From the NCBI RefSeq assembly GCF_009746715.1, contig NZ_VRKW01000002.1:372001-436000 (forward strand): a stretch of 64,000 nt of DNA, read 5' to 3'. A model generated the notes under the pieces. That model was given only the letters and a program-made list of their open reading frames with translations, was not told the origin of the DNA and made no database searches. This document shows positions 55,115 through 64,000 of this stretch, piece by piece (the stretch's first letter is position 1; each line of letters starts with the position of its first letter). The position numbers and the translations under genes were made by a program. The DNA is from Ketobacter sp. MCCC 1A13808. GTDB lineage: Bacteria; Pseudomonadota; Gammaproteobacteria; Pseudomonadales; Ketobacteraceae.

Positions 55115-56344
55115 CTAAAGCCGCTTCAACAGCTCTTCGCTATCCCGATCCCGGACGCCCAGCAAATACAAAATCCCATCTAACCCCAACTCGGAAATAG
55201 AGTGCTCCGCATTTTCTTTTACCACCGGTTTGGCGCGAAATGCGATCCCCAACCCGGCAAGGTTCAGCATCGGTAAATCATTAGCGCCATCGCCGACCGC
55301 AATGACCTGCTGCAAGTCCAAGCCCTCTTTTTCTGCCAGCTGCTTGAGCAATTCCGCTTTCCGCTTGCCGTCCACCACCTGCCCGACGACTTCGCCGGTA
55401 ACTTTTCCATCTTCCACGGCAAGATCATTCGCATAAACATAATCAATGCCCAGCTTTCTCTGAAGGTGTTTTCCGAAATAGGTGAATCCGCCGGACAAGA
55501 TCGCCGTTTTATAGCCCAACGCCTTGAGCGCCTTGATCAGGTTTTCGGCTCCTTCCGTAATGGGCAACGTTTCCGCTATGTCCACCAACACCGACTCACT
55601 GAGCCCCTTCAGCAAACTTACCCTGCGCTTAAAGCTTTGCGTGAAATCGAGCTCACCCCGCATGGCCTGCTCCGTGATCTCGGCAACCTGTTCACCCACC
55701 CCCGCCGCTTTCGCCAGCTCGTCAATCACCTCCGCTTCAATTAAAGTGGAGTCCATATCGAAACAAACCAGACGGCGATTGCGACGATATGCATTGTCTT
55801 TCTGAAAAGCGATATCGACCCCCATCTCACCTGCCACCGCCAGAAACTGCGCCCGCATCTGGGATATATCCCGTGGAGTTCCACGCACCGACAGCTCAAC
55901 ACAGGCTTTTTGATCCCGCGGCTGATCAGACAGCGAAATCCGCTCGGACAGCCGGGTGAGGTTATCAATATTCAAATCGTGCTGAGCCACTACGCGGGTT
56001 ACGGCTGCAATGTGCAGCGCCGTAATCTTGCGGGCCAGCAGAGTCACAATATAGCGATCGCGACCCTGGCTGCACACCCACTCCTCGTATTCTGTGTCGT
56101 CAATGGGAATAAAGCGTACAGCCATATCCATACTATGACAGGCGAACAAAACGTCCTTCAAGACCGGAGAGGCCTCTAACTCCTGGGGCACCTCGATAAC
56201 CATCCCCAGAGTCAGGGTGTCATGTATCACCGCCTGACCAATATCCAAAACGTTTACATCATAGCGGGATAACAGATCCGTAATGGTCGAGGTGACCCCC
56301 GGCTTGTCTGCGCCGGAGATGTTGATCAACAAAATTTCGTGCAC
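55115..56344 (-). CDS. serB: Phosphoserine phosphatase with ACT domains
   Basis: SerB dephosphorylates O-phosphoserine, the last step of serine synthesis. The 409-residue protein is the long form with two N-terminal ACT-like domains (about 3-80 and 97-175) and a HAD phosphatase domain. The nucleophile motif FDMDSTLIE gives Asp196 and Asp198; AILSGGFTYFGKHLQRKLG and AVGDGANDLPML complete the HAD motifs. E. coli SerB is shorter; the ACT-containing form is typical of pseudomonads. It lies where Pseudomonas has its serB (near fimX and parC), but with the EF-P module, lipoproteins and glycan locus in between. Confidence 0.96.
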   Translation of the reverse strand: MHEILLINISGADKPGVTSTITDLLSRYDVNVLDIGQAVIHDTLTLGMVIEVPQELEASPVLKDVLFACHSMDMAVRFIPIDDTEYEEWVCSQGRDRYIVTLLARKITALHIAAVTRVVAQHDLNIDNLTRLSERISLSDQPRDQKACVELSVRGTPRDISQMRAQFLAVAGEMGVDIAFQKDNAYRRNRRLVCFDMDSTLIEAEVIDELAKAAGVGEQVAEITEQAMRGELDFTQSFKRRVSLLKGLSESVLVDIAETLPITEGAENLIKALKALGYKTAILSGGFTYFGKHLQRKLGIDYVYANDLAVEDGKVTGEVVGQVVDGKRKAELLKQLAEKEGLDLQQVIAVGDGANDLPMLNLAGLGIAFRAKPVVKENAEHSISELGLDGILYLLGVRDRDSEELLKRL

Positions 56345-56495
56345 TCGTAGCCCTTATTAATCAGGAAGGAAACCTTTGACACATATTCTACACTTAACGC
56401 TGCACGGAAGAAAAAGCCGAAGTAGCCAACCTGTAATTGCAAATCACCCGCGAACGTGGCGTAATCGGCCACTAAGAGCCTGCCAAGGAGACGCC

Positions 56496-57461
56496 ATGTT
56501 AAGGCACTTACCCCTCATATTAGTGACAGCGCTTGCTGCAATTGTAATCACATTGCATTTTTCACAGCCCTATGACTCAACGCCCGTCGTGATCAGTGAA
56601 ACCACGACGCCGGCCCCCGAAAAGCCGGATTTCACGGCTTACAAGTCGGTCAGCAAGCGCAAAGCGGCTTTTTTCGGGTTCTTGAAGCCGTATGTTAAAG
56701 AGCGCAATCAGGAAATTCTTACGCTGCGCAAACGAATCGAATCCGGCCAGATAAAAGGTGATGAGTTAACTGCACTGGCAAAACGCTACCGGATAAAAAG
56801 CAAAGACCCGGCCATCATACAGGAACAACTGCTGATTAAAGTGGATGCCCTTCCTGCATCGCTGGTGCTGGCGCAAGGGGCAATGGAAAGCGCCTGGGGT
56901 ACATCCCGTTTCGCCCGAGACGGCAATAACTATTTCGGACAATGGTGCTTTACATCCGGTTGCGGCCTGGTGCCGGAAAGCCGCGGTGAAGGAAAAAAAC
57001 ACGAAGTCCGGGTATTTGAATCACCCATGGATTCTGTGATCAGCTACATGCGCAATCTCAACAGCCACCCGGCCTATCGGGACTTGCGTGCTACCCGCTC
57101 CACTTTAAGGCAACAAGGTGATTCGTATAACGGCTGCTATCTTGCCGGTGGACTGACCCACTACTCTGAAAAAGGCGATGCCTACGTTGAAAGCCTGAAA
57201 ACACTAATCCGGGCTAATAAACTGGAACAGGACCCTCACAATTACTGCGCAGCCGTAATGATTGCAGAGGAAAAAAGCCCGCCCGCCCGGTCCACGGAAC
57301 TGCCGTTGCCCGCGGATGCCAAAGGCCATTCAATAAACCAGCCCGGTGAAGAAAAGCCCGCTCCAAGCAGTAAAAATAAAACAAACGATACCGATATTGC
57401 GACAGACGACAGTCAAAGCGCATTACCGCCCACTGATAAAGTAACTCACCCGTCCAGTTAA
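56496..57461 (+). CDS. Bax-like peptidoglycan glucosaminidase
   Basis: An exported 321-residue hydrolase. The N-terminal hydrophobic segment (LPLILVTALAAIVITLHF) is a signal anchor. The glucosaminidase domain (about 105-265) contains LPASLVLAQGAMESAWGTSR with the catalytic Glu131, NNYFGQWCFTSGCGLVP, and VRVFESPMDSVISYMRNLN, close to the Bax/FlgJ group. The C-terminal 50 residues are a hydrophilic Lys/Pro/Asp-rich tail. The open frame reaches back to 56376, but ATG 56496 has AAGGAG upstream and starts at the signal sequence. It is followed 12 bp later by the AI-2E gene. A role in peptidoglycan remodelling is expected. Confidence 0.88.
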   Translation: MLRHLPLILVTALAAIVITLHFSQPYDSTPVVISETTTPAPEKPDFTAYKSVSKRKAAFFGFLKPYVKERNQEILTLRKRIESGQIKGDELTALAKRYRIKSKDPAIIQEQLLIKVDALPASLVLAQGAMESAWGTSRFARDGNNYFGQWCFTSGCGLVPESRGEGKKHEVRVFESPMDSVISYMRNLNSHPAYRDLRATRSTLRQQGDSYNGCYLAGGLTHYSEKGDAYVESLKTLIRANKLEQDPHNYCAAVMIAEEKSPPARSTELPLPADAKGHSINQPGEEKPAPSSKNKTNDTDIATDDSQSALPPTDKVTHPSS

Positions 57462-57473
57462 TCAGGAGTCTCA

Positions 57474-58496
57474 ATGCCGTACCAAGCTCTTAGTCCAGCC
57501 TTGCGTTTTTTGCTCGGGGTGGCTTGTTTCATTGTGCTCGTTGCCGGCATGAAATCCGCTGTTGAAATCCTGGTGCCATTTTTACTCTCGGTGTTTATTG
57601 CGATACTTTGCGCCCCCGCCCTGCTCTGGTTGGAGGCACGCAAAGTGCCCTCACCGCTCGCGGTCACCATCGTGGTTTTAGTGGTGGTCGTCTCCATCAG
57701 CGGCGTTTCCATGTTAGTGGCCACCTCCATTAACAATTTTGCAAAACAGGTCCCGGCCTATCAGGCCAGCCTGCAGGATGAGATTCAACTTGTTACTGCC
57801 TGGCTGGCTAATCACGGCATTGAACTATCGCAACAGCTAGTCAGGGATCAGGTTAATCCCGGTCGCATTATGGAGTTGGTTAGCAAAACATTGACCGGTT
57901 TTGGCAATGCATTGGCGGATTTTTTTCTGATCTTTTTGACCGTGCTGTTTATTCTGTTTGAAGCATCCAGCTTTCCCGCCAAATTTCGTCGTGCCATGGG
58001 CGATCAACATCAATCCATCAGCACCTTCGAAAAGTTCAACACGTCGGTTAAACGCTATTTGATTATTAAATCCCTGGTAAGCTTGGCTACGGGTGCGTTT
58101 ATTGCGTTGTGGCTCGGTATTCAGGGCGTGGATTACCTGGTGCTGTGGGCGTTGCTGGCATTTTTGCTGAATTTCATCCCCAATATCGGCTCGATTATCG
58201 CTGCGATTCCTGCGGTGTTGCTGTCGTTCGTGCAGTTTGGATTTACCGGAGCCGGCATCACCGCCCTGGGATTCTTTATCGTCAATATCGTGATGGGCAA
58301 TATCATTGAGCCCCGCTACATGGGCAAAGGACTCGGCCTGTCGACCCTGGTGGTATTTTTGTCGTTACTGTTTTGGGGATGGGTCTTGGGTCCGGTCGGC
58401 ATGCTCCTGTCAATTCCATTAACGATGATCGTGAAGTTAGCCCTGGAAGCCAACCAGGAAACCCGCTGGATTGGCGTCCTGCTGGATAATAAATAA
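57474..58496 (+). CDS. AI-2E family transporter (PerM-like)
   Basis: A 340-residue polytopic protein of the AI-2E/PerM family (PF01594), with about eight helices. The N-terminal pair (FLLGVACFIVLVAGMKSAVE, FLLSVFIAILCAPALLWLEA) is followed by a cytosolic-facing amphipathic loop, and the C-terminal signature LLAFLLNFIPNIGSIIAAIP and NIIEPRYMGKGLGLSTLVVF is present. Family members were named for autoinducer-2 export but many act as Na+/H+ antiporters or have unknown roles, so substrate is not assigned. AGGAG precedes the ATG; likely cotranscribed with the glucosaminidase. Confidence 0.92.
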   Translation: MPYQALSPALRFLLGVACFIVLVAGMKSAVEILVPFLLSVFIAILCAPALLWLEARKVPSPLAVTIVVLVVVVSISGVSMLVATSINNFAKQVPAYQASLQDEIQLVTAWLANHGIELSQQLVRDQVNPGRIMELVSKTLTGFGNALADFFLIFLTVLFILFEASSFPAKFRRAMGDQHQSISTFEKFNTSVKRYLIIKSLVSLATGAFIALWLGIQGVDYLVLWALLAFLLNFIPNIGSIIAAIPAVLLSFVQFGFTGAGITALGFFIVNIVMGNIIEPRYMGKGLGLSTLVVFLSLLFWGWVLGPVGMLLSIPLTMIVKLALEANQETRWIGVLLDNK

Positions 58497-58579
58497 TCAG
58501 GGGTCGATCAGAATTCCTGGGAGTGATACTATTGCGCGCCACTGACGATGGTGCCTTAATTTCCGTAGAGGGGAACAGC

Positions 58580-58873
58580 ATGTCAACGAAAGACAAACAG
58601 AAAGTAATCGGCGAAGAACTGGATGAAGGCAAGGTTGCCCGATTTCTGGATATGCAGCCCGAAGGCGATGAGAACGCAGACTTTCACGTATTATTAAAAG
58701 CTTATCGCGGCTTACCTGCCGACGCTTTCGACCGCTTTCTGGAGATGTTTGTAGCACAAGGGCGGGACATCAATGCAACCGGTGGCGAAGGCCGCACCCT
58801 GCTGCACATCGCACAACAGCACAACAGCCAGCCCGGTTACGTCGACGTACTGAAAAAACACGGTGCTCAATAA
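58580..58873 (+). CDS. PA4642-family protein
   Basis: A 97-residue small cytosolic protein matching the PA4642 family of unknown function. Conserved features are the start KDKQKVIGEELDEGKVARFL, FHVLLKAYRGLPADAFDRFL, and the ankyrin-like end GRDINATGGEGRTLLHIAQQ. The frame is open from 58523, but ATG 58580 has GAGGGG ahead of it and aligns with the family. It follows the AI-2E gene by 83 bp and converges on the DUF2007 gene with one base between the stops. Confidence 0.85.
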   Translation: MSTKDKQKVIGEELDEGKVARFLDMQPEGDENADFHVLLKAYRGLPADAFDRFLEMFVAQGRDINATGGEGRTLLHIAQQHNSQPGYVDVLKKHGAQ

Positions 58874-58874
58874 C

Positions 58875-59267
58875 TCAGACTAGTAATAGATACATAGCCA
58901 ATAGGATAATACCGCTCACCAGAACGGCTATGCGGACGCCACTTGCGGCAACATTGGTGAGGCTGTTTTGTTCGCTATGGCCCTTCTCCATCGGACCCGA
59001 TTCCACTTCCTGAGCTGACGGAGAAGGCTGAGCCCCCTCTGCCATTCGGCCATCGTAAAGTCCCCGCTCATATTCTGTCACCACCTGCCGGGCCTCAACA
59101 AAGTCAGCATCCAGAACCTGCACATTGGCGAAATCAGATGCACCGATATCACCGATCGCACCTTGCAAATAAAACCCGTTGACATGATTGTCAATGTCTT
59201 GAGAGTGCAAAAGCCCGGAAACAATATGGGCTTCCGCAATGTCACGGGCTTTATAGACTATTCGCAC
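58875..59267 (-). CDS. DUF2007-domain protein with C-terminal membrane helix
   Basis: A 130-residue protein. The N-terminal ~70 residues are a DUF2007 (putative signal-transducing) domain: IVYKARDIAEAHIVSGLLHS, then LQGAIGDIGASDFANVQVLD and ARQVVTEYE. A Ser/Glu/Gly-rich linker leads to one C-terminal membrane helix (IAVLVSGIILLAMYLLLV), so it is a tail-anchored inner-membrane protein. Domain function is unknown. It begins 25 bp downstream of the parC stop on the same strand. Confidence 0.85.
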   Translation of the reverse strand: MRIVYKARDIAEAHIVSGLLHSQDIDNHVNGFYLQGAIGDIGASDFANVQVLDADFVEARQVVTEYERGLYDGRMAEGAQPSPSAQEVESGPMEKGHSEQNSLTNVAASGVRIAVLVSGIILLAMYLLLV

Positions 59268-59292
59268 ATTCTGTTACCCAAACAGCCATCAC

Positions 59293-61536
59293 CTAAACCA
59301 CCTCAATCCCATCCACTTTCTGGAAACCTCTGGGTAATTTGTTACCCCTGCGGCCGCGCTCACCCAGATAGTGTTCAAGATCGGAAAACTTCAGGCCGAT
59401 ATGCCGCTTTCCGGCGAAAATCTTAAGTTGGTTATCTTCGCCCAGCACCACAATATCAATCACAAATTCTTCGCGGCTTTCCACCCGTGCCCCGGGGATA
59501 CCGATGATCTTATTGCCTTTACCTTTGGCCAGCTCCGGCAGCTCCGCCAACGGGAACATCAGCATACGGCCCTCGTTGGTCACCGCCACCACATATTGAC
59601 TGTCAGTGTCGGCCACAACTTTAGGGGGTAATACTTTCGCCCCTTTCGGCAGATTCAAAAACGCTTTCCCGTTTTTATTACGGGTTTGCGCATCGCCTAA
59701 TTTACCGATAAAACCGTAACCTGCATCGCTGGCCATCAAATATAATTGAGTGTCCGCACCCATCAAGACACCTTCGAACGTCGCTCCGGAGGGAGGTGAA
59801 ACGCGGGCGGATAAGGGTTCGCCCTGCCCTCGTGCGGAAGGCAGGGTATGCGCAGGAACCGCATAACTGCGCCCGGTGCTATCAATAAATATCGCGTTCT
59901 GATTCGACTTGCCCAAAGCGCACGTCAGGTATTCATCACCCGCTTTATAACTTAAGCCCGCTACATCCACTTCATGGCCTTTGGCAGCACGCACCCAACC
60001 TTTCTTCGACAACACCACAGTGACAGGGTCAGCCGACATCAACTCGGTTTCGTCCAACGCCTTGGCTTCTTCCCGCATCACGATAGGGGACTTGCGGTCG
60101 TCACCGTGTTTCTCCATGTCTTCACGGATTTCACTTACGATCAGCTTTTTAAGTTTGGCATTGGAATTCAGAATCGCTTCCAGCTTCTTCCGTTCTTTTT
60201 CCAATTCATCCTGCTCACCACGAATTTTAAATTCTTCCAGCTTCGCCAGATTGCGTAAGCGGATATTCAGAATCGCTTCTGCCTGCAATTCACTGATCCC
60301 AAAGCGTTCCATCATAACCGGTTTGGGTTCGTCCTCGGTGCGGATGATATGGATCACTTCGTCGATATTCAGATAGGCGATCAGCAAACCTTCCAGGATG
60401 TGCAACCGGTCCAGCACCTTGTCGAGACGGTATTGCAAACGGCGGCGCACAGTCGTGATGCGGTACTCAAGCCACTCGCTGAGCATGTCATGCAAGCCTT
60501 TCACCCCGGGCCGGCCATCGTTACCGATCACATTCATATTAACGCGATAGGTCCGTTCCAGATCGGTGGTGGCGAACAGGTGCCCCATGAGCTGCTCAAT
60601 ATCAATCCGGTTTGAGCGCGGTGAAATCACCAGTCGGGTCGGATTCTCGTGATCCGATTCGTCCCGCAGATCACTCACCATCGGCAATTTTTTCTTATTC
60701 ATCTGGTCGGCAATCTGCTCCAGAATCTTGCCGCCGGAAACCTGATGCGGTAACGCGGTAATAATGATGTCGCCATCTTCCTGGCTGAAGCGGGCCCGCA
60801 TGCGCAACGAGCCCCGACCGGTCACGTACATTTTAATAATATCGTTGCGCGGGGTAATGATTTCGGCGTGGGTAGGGAAATCCGGCCCCTGTATATCTTC
60901 ACAAAGATCATCCAGCGAACAACCGGGATCTTCCAGCAACCGAATGCAGGCGGAGCCCACTTCCCGCAAATTGTGCGGAGGAATATCCGTGGACATGCCG
61001 ACCGCTATCCCCATTGCGCCGTTCAACAACACATTGGGCAGGCGGGCGGGCAGCATAACCGGCTCATCCAGAGAGCCATCGAAATTGGGTGACCAATCCA
61101 CGGTGCCCTGACCCAGCTCGCCCAGCAATACGTCAGCATAGGGTGCCAACCGCGATTCCGTATAGCGCATCGCAGCGAAGGATTTAGGATCGTCCTGTGA
61201 ACCCCAGTTACCCTGCCCGTCTACCAACGGATAGCGGTAAGAAAACGGCTGCGCCATCAACACCATGGCTTCGTAACAGGCGCTATCACCGTGCGGGTGA
61301 TACTTCCCTAACACGTCACCCACGGTGCGAGCTGATTTTTTATGTTTGGAACTGGCCTTCAGCCCCAACTCGGACATGGCATAAACGATACGCCGCTGAA
61401 CCGGTTTTAAGCCGTCACCCAGCGAGGGCAGCGCCCGATCCAGGATGACGTACATGGAATAATCAAGATAGGCGCGTTCGGTATACTCTTTAAGGGGAAG
61501 GCGTTCAATGCCTTCGAAATCGATAGGTTGTGTCAT
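59293..61536 (-). CDS. parC: DNA topoisomerase IV subunit A
   Basis: ParC with ParE decatenates replicated chromosomes. The 747-residue protein is full length: the breakage-reunion domain has [40 protein letters not shown], the catalytic Tyr in [11 protein letters not shown] and [12 protein letters not shown]; the C-terminal domain has degenerate beta-pinwheel repeats. The quinolone-resistance positions are the wild type: Ser85 and Glu89 (Ser80 and Glu84 in E. coli numbering). parE is not in the window. It ends the conserved Pseudomonas-like order and is followed by the DUF2007 gene. Confidence 0.98.
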   Translation of the reverse strand: MTQPIDFEGIERLPLKEYTERAYLDYSMYVILDRALPSLGDGLKPVQRRIVYAMSELGLKASSKHKKSARTVGDVLGKYHPHGDSACYEAMVLMAQPFSYRYPLVDGQGNWGSQDDPKSFAAMRYTESRLAPYADVLLGELGQGTVDWSPNFDGSLDEPVMLPARLPNVLLNGAMGIAVGMSTDIPPHNLREVGSACIRLLEDPGCSLDDLCEDIQGPDFPTHAEIITPRNDIIKMYVTGRGSLRMRARFSQEDGDIIITALPHQVSGGKILEQIADQMNKKKLPMVSDLRDESDHENPTRLVISPRSNRIDIEQLMGHLFATTDLERTYRVNMNVIGNDGRPGVKGLHDMLSEWLEYRITTVRRRLQYRLDKVLDRLHILEGLLIAYLNIDEVIHIIRTEDEPKPVMMERFGISELQAEAILNIRLRNLAKLEEFKIRGEQDELEKERKKLEAILNSNAKLKKLIVSEIREDMEKHGDDRKSPIVMREEAKALDETELMSADPVTVVLSKKGWVRAAKGHEVDVAGLSYKAGDEYLTCALGKSNQNAIFIDSTGRSYAVPAHTLPSARGQGEPLSARVSPPSGATFEGVLMGADTQLYLMASDAGYGFIGKLGDAQTRNKNGKAFLNLPKGAKVLPPKVVADTDSQYVVAVTNEGRMLMFPLAELPELAKGKGNKIIGIPGARVESREEFVIDIVVLGEDNQLKIFAGKRHIGLKFSDLEHYLGERGRRGNKLPRGFQKVDGIEVV

Positions 61537-61623
61537 ATTGCTTGGTTATTGGCTCCAACCATTGGCTTTTGATGCATTCATTCTAATTCATGAATCTGAA
61601 AAATACAGAAATGATTCAGAGGC

Positions 61624-62175
61624 TTAGCGTTTTCTGCAGGCACCATACAAAGGGTTGCCCCGTTGCTCCAACGTCGCTTGATCGCCTTGTTCCCAGAATG
61701 TCAGGCCGCCGCCTGAATACCGACTGCCGGAGGCGCTGGGCTGCCGTGTGAGTGAGTAGCCGGTGCGGGCCTGCGCGTCCACCAGCATCACCTGATCGGC
61801 TTTCAGTGCGACTTTCTGATCGCCCGACCGGTACTCTTTGTAAAACACCGTGAAGATCTTGCTGCCACTACAAACGTAGACCGCCTGAGTCGGTTTGTTA
61901 TCGAGGCATTGCGGCTTTTTATACTGCAGGCACGCCTTGCGCGTGCAAACTGCGCTGTCTACAGAAGTCGCGCGAGTACAGGTATTACAACCATCCGTGA
62001 AATGCCGGCAACTGTCTGCAATGAGCGCCTTCCAACTGCTGGCATCGTACAGAACATCAGAGGCCGGGGCCGTCGGTAGCGCGGTTTGTGCCCCTGGTTC
62101 AGGCTGCTTGAGCGCACAGGCAGCCATGATGCAACAGCCGCACAACAGCAAAACCCATTTCATCTGGTTGGTCAT
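61624..62175 (-). CDS. MliC-type lysozyme inhibitor lipoprotein with cysteine-rich segment
   Basis: A 183-residue lipoprotein. The signal sequence ends in IMAAC, giving lipid-modified Cys20. The C-terminal ~80 residues are an MliC domain (membrane-bound inhibitor of c-type lysozyme): VYVCSGSKIFTVFYKE, then the active-loop signature SASGSRYSGGGLTFW and GDQATLE. Between them is an unusual segment (about 52-92) with six cysteines: Cys56, 63, 66, 77, 82 and 90; Cys102 and Cys180 lie in the MliC part. I start at ATG 62175 (MTNQMKW), with AAGGA upstream, rather than further upstream in the open frame. It is divergent from the FMO-like gene. Confidence 0.86.
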   Translation of the reverse strand: MTNQMKWVLLLCGCCIMAACALKQPEPGAQTALPTAPASDVLYDASSWKALIADSCRHFTDGCNTCTRATSVDSAVCTRKACLQYKKPQCLDNKPTQAVYVCSGSKIFTVFYKEYRSGDQKVALKADQVMLVDAQARTGYSLTRQPSASGSRYSGGGLTFWEQGDQATLEQRGNPLYGACRKR

Positions 62176-62415
62176 GGTGACAAATCCTTGGTGGCGCGTT
62201 CCGGATGGAATCAGAGCTGCCAACCATGCCACAAACCGGATGGACATGGGAATAGGCAAGCCCAGCCGATTTCTATGACAACCAATTTCCACAAACGGTA
62301 CAAATGCACATTCCTTTGGTGAACAGAGACAAGAATTCGGACTATTAGCGCTGTATCATGGCCACCTTACCCAGCTGCTTCAACAAACAGAGCCAACAAA
62401 AGACATGGACCTATC

Positions 62416-63612
62416 ATGATCAAGCACCGAACTGCAGCCCACATTCTCGATGCGTTAGTCATCGGTGGCGGCACTTCCGGATTGACCGCCGCCTTCTACC
62501 TTAATCAGCAGGGTATCGCCCCCGTTGTTTTGGAAGCCCGTGATCAGGTCGCCACCTCCTGGCGTGAGCGCCATCCTCAACTGGCACTCAACACCCACCG
62601 TTTGTTGTCTTCTTTACCGGGCAAATCCTTGTCACTACGCCATGGCGGGTTTATCAAGCGCGACCATTATGCTCGATACCTGGAACGCTACAGTGACTGG
62701 CTACAACAAGAGCAGGATATTGATATTCAATTTAACACCCGGGTGCAACGTGTCCGGCGCACCACAGACGCATGGCAGGTGGACACCAACAATGGCACCT
62801 GGCTTGCGCAGAACCTGGTGATCGCTACCGGAGCCGATCGAATTCCTTATACACCACATTGGCCCGGGCTTTCCGGCTATCTGAACGAGCATAAACATGC
62901 AGCGGATTTCGGTTCGGTGGCACAGTACCGTGATCGAAGAGTGCTTATTGTCGGCGCTGGCAACTCTGCGATGGATATCGCCAACCATCTGGTTCGCTCC
63001 GGGCAGTGCAAATCTATTTCTGTATCCACCCGCAGCGGAGGCCATATTCTACCCACCCGGTTTCTCGGTTTTCCACTGCAGCTGATGACACCGCTGTTAG
63101 TTCGCTTGCCGCTGAAAATGCAGGATCGTCTGGTTAGCCTGATTTCCACCTTCTGTTTAGGCGACCTGACAAAGTGGAACTTCAATTCCCCGCTTGAGGG
63201 AGTCTGTTCGCGACTGGCCCGACAGGGGTTGACCCCGGGGTTCGATGAAGGCTGCGTAGCCGCGATAAAATCCGGTGAGATAAAAATTCTGCCAGGTATT
63301 GAACAATTTAATCAGCAGGATGTGCAGTTCACCAACGGTGAAACCCAGGCGTTTGATAACGTTATCTTTGCCACCGGCTACCGCTCGGGGTTGGAAAGCT
63401 TGCTCAAACCCTTTGATGCAGTCGATAGCGAGGGCCGGCCGCTGGTGCATGCACCGGAGGCGGACGCCAGCAACCCGGGTTTATGGTTATTCGGCATGCA
63501 AAATAAAGTGGAAGGCAATTTTCTGGCCCGCCAGAAAGAGGCACGTAAAATGGCCCGCCAAATCCGTAAAGACCAAAGCAGTCCCCGTCTGGAACCGGCA
63601 ATACAACATTAG
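62416..63612 (+). CDS. FMO/YUCCA-like NAD(P)/FAD-dependent monooxygenase
   Basis: A 398-residue flavoprotein with two dinucleotide folds. The FAD motif VIGGGTSGLTAAFYL is at about 15-29, then EARDQVATSWRERHPQLALN, the class B monooxygenase-like region; the NADPH motif VLIVGAGNSAMDIANHL is at about 177-193, and the late ATGYRSGLESLL block closes it. This layout fits flavin-containing monooxygenases and related single-component enzymes; Baeyer-Villiger or S/N-oxygenation are possible. Substrate not assigned. It stands alone, 123 bp from the divergent MliC start when measured to 62292. Confidence 0.85.
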   Translation: MIKHRTAAHILDALVIGGGTSGLTAAFYLNQQGIAPVVLEARDQVATSWRERHPQLALNTHRLLSSLPGKSLSLRHGGFIKRDHYARYLERYSDWLQQEQDIDIQFNTRVQRVRRTTDAWQVDTNNGTWLAQNLVIATGADRIPYTPHWPGLSGYLNEHKHAADFGSVAQYRDRRVLIVGAGNSAMDIANHLVRSGQCKSISVSTRSGGHILPTRFLGFPLQLMTPLLVRLPLKMQDRLVSLISTFCLGDLTKWNFNSPLEGVCSRLARQGLTPGFDEGCVAAIKSGEIKILPGIEQFNQQDVQFTNGETQAFDNVIFATGYRSGLESLLKPFDAVDSEGRPLVHAPEADASNPGLWLFGMQNKVEGNFLARQKEARKMARQIRKDQSSPRLEPAIQH

Positions 63613-63747
63613 TATTTTTTGCCCTTAATCAGCTTTTCAGTTCAATCGGCAAAAAAGCACGTTCAACTGCTCATTCGGTTATTTATTAAATTGAATTGAG
63701 CAAATCATCATGATGAAGTGCCGGAATCTGTCTACGGGAGATTCCCC

Positions 63748-64000
63748 ATGTCTGACTTGCTGCTGTCCACCGCGTTACCCCTGACGTTGATATTCATTAT
63801 GTTCGGGATGGGCATGACGCTCACAATCGCCGACTTCGTTCGTCTGAAAGAATACCCCAACGCCATCGCCGCCGGGCTCGGTGGGCAGCTGCTGTTATTG
63901 CCCCTGATGGGCGGATTCCTGGCCGTATTCTGGGGACTGACACCCGAGTTTGCCATTGGCATGGTTATTCTGGCGGCCTGCCCCGGTGGCACCACCTCCA
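63748..64000 (+). CDS. Bile acid:sodium symporter (SBF/BASS) family transporter, N-terminal part
   Basis: An ATG with GGGAG eight bases upstream opens a frame that runs off the window end. The 84 visible residues are hydrophobic, starting MSDLLLSTALPLTLIFIMFG and reaching VILAACPGGTTS, the conserved CPGG(T/S)xS crossover signature of the SBF family. At least two helices and the beginning of the ion-binding region are visible. The substrate cannot be told from this portion. The rest of the gene lies outside the window. Confidence 0.85.
   Translation, partial: MSDLLLSTALPLTLIFIMFGMGMTLTIADFVRLKEYPNAIAAGLGGQLLLLPLMGGFLAVFWGLTPEFAIGMVILAACPGGTTS

Overview
The window is one continuous stretch of a gammaproteobacterial chromosome of moderate G+C. 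Gene content and order resemble the purA-to-parC region of Pseudomonas (recalled as PAO1 PA4938 to PA4964): hisZ-purA, hflX-hflK-hflC, hfq, miaA, mutL, amiB, tsaE, nnr, queG, orn, rsgA, motAB, an HDOD gene, rhdA, psd, a PilZ-type gene, fimX, serB and parC. A Pseudomonadales or Oceanospirillales relative (Alcanivorax/Ketobacter-like) is my guess; no rRNA is present to settle it. I saw no rRNA, tRNA, CRISPR array, insertion sequence or prophage.

Layout. 0-2.8 kb: the end of a malectin/Ig surface protein, a DUF442 phosphatase-like protein and a TSUP anion transporter. 2.8-15.8 kb (minus strand): purA, hisZ, hflC, hflK, hflX, hfq, miaA, mutL, amiB, tsaE, nnr, a housekeeping block for purine and histidine synthesis, membrane proteolysis, RNA regulation, tRNA modification, mismatch repair, cell separation and metabolite repair. 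15.8-18.5 kb: queG, orn, rsgA. 18.9-26.8 kb: an SDR, a DEDDh exonuclease and a six-gene Mrp cation/proton antiporter operon, which sit between rsgA and motB and look inserted relative to Pseudomonas. 26.8-32.4 kb: motB, motA, an HDOD/GAF-like protein, rhodanese and psd. 32.5-39.7 kb: UDP-glucose dehydrogenase, two unrecognised genes, a FimX-type c-di-GMP protein and a PilZ-like protein. 39.8-42.5 kb: epmB, efp and epmA, the elongation factor P beta-lysylation module.

42.5-45.7 kb holds two divergent Ig-like lipoproteins separated by a 712-bp intergenic region with a perfect TGTGA-N6-TCACA palindrome, a second near-perfect copy, and an 18-bp-period direct repeat. Both share a C-terminal FnIII-like module with the protein at the left edge. 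45.8-55.1 kb is a glycan or glycolipid locus bounded by two strong bidirectional terminators: methyltransferase, GT4, YbhN-like membrane protein, hexapeptide acyltransferase, NAD-dependent epimerase, GlpD-like FAD enzyme and two membrane-anchored GT2 enzymes, the second of which lacks the DxD motif. This is the best candidate for an undescribed pathway. Its convergent GT4/YbhN boundary holds a compact potential pseudoknot.

55.1-64 kb: serB, a Bax-like glucosaminidase, an AI-2E permease, a PA4642-family protein, a DUF2007 protein, parC, an MliC-type lysozyme inhibitor lipoprotein with an added cysteine-rich segment, an FMO-like flavoprotein, and the start of a bile acid:sodium symporter-family gene cut by the right edge.
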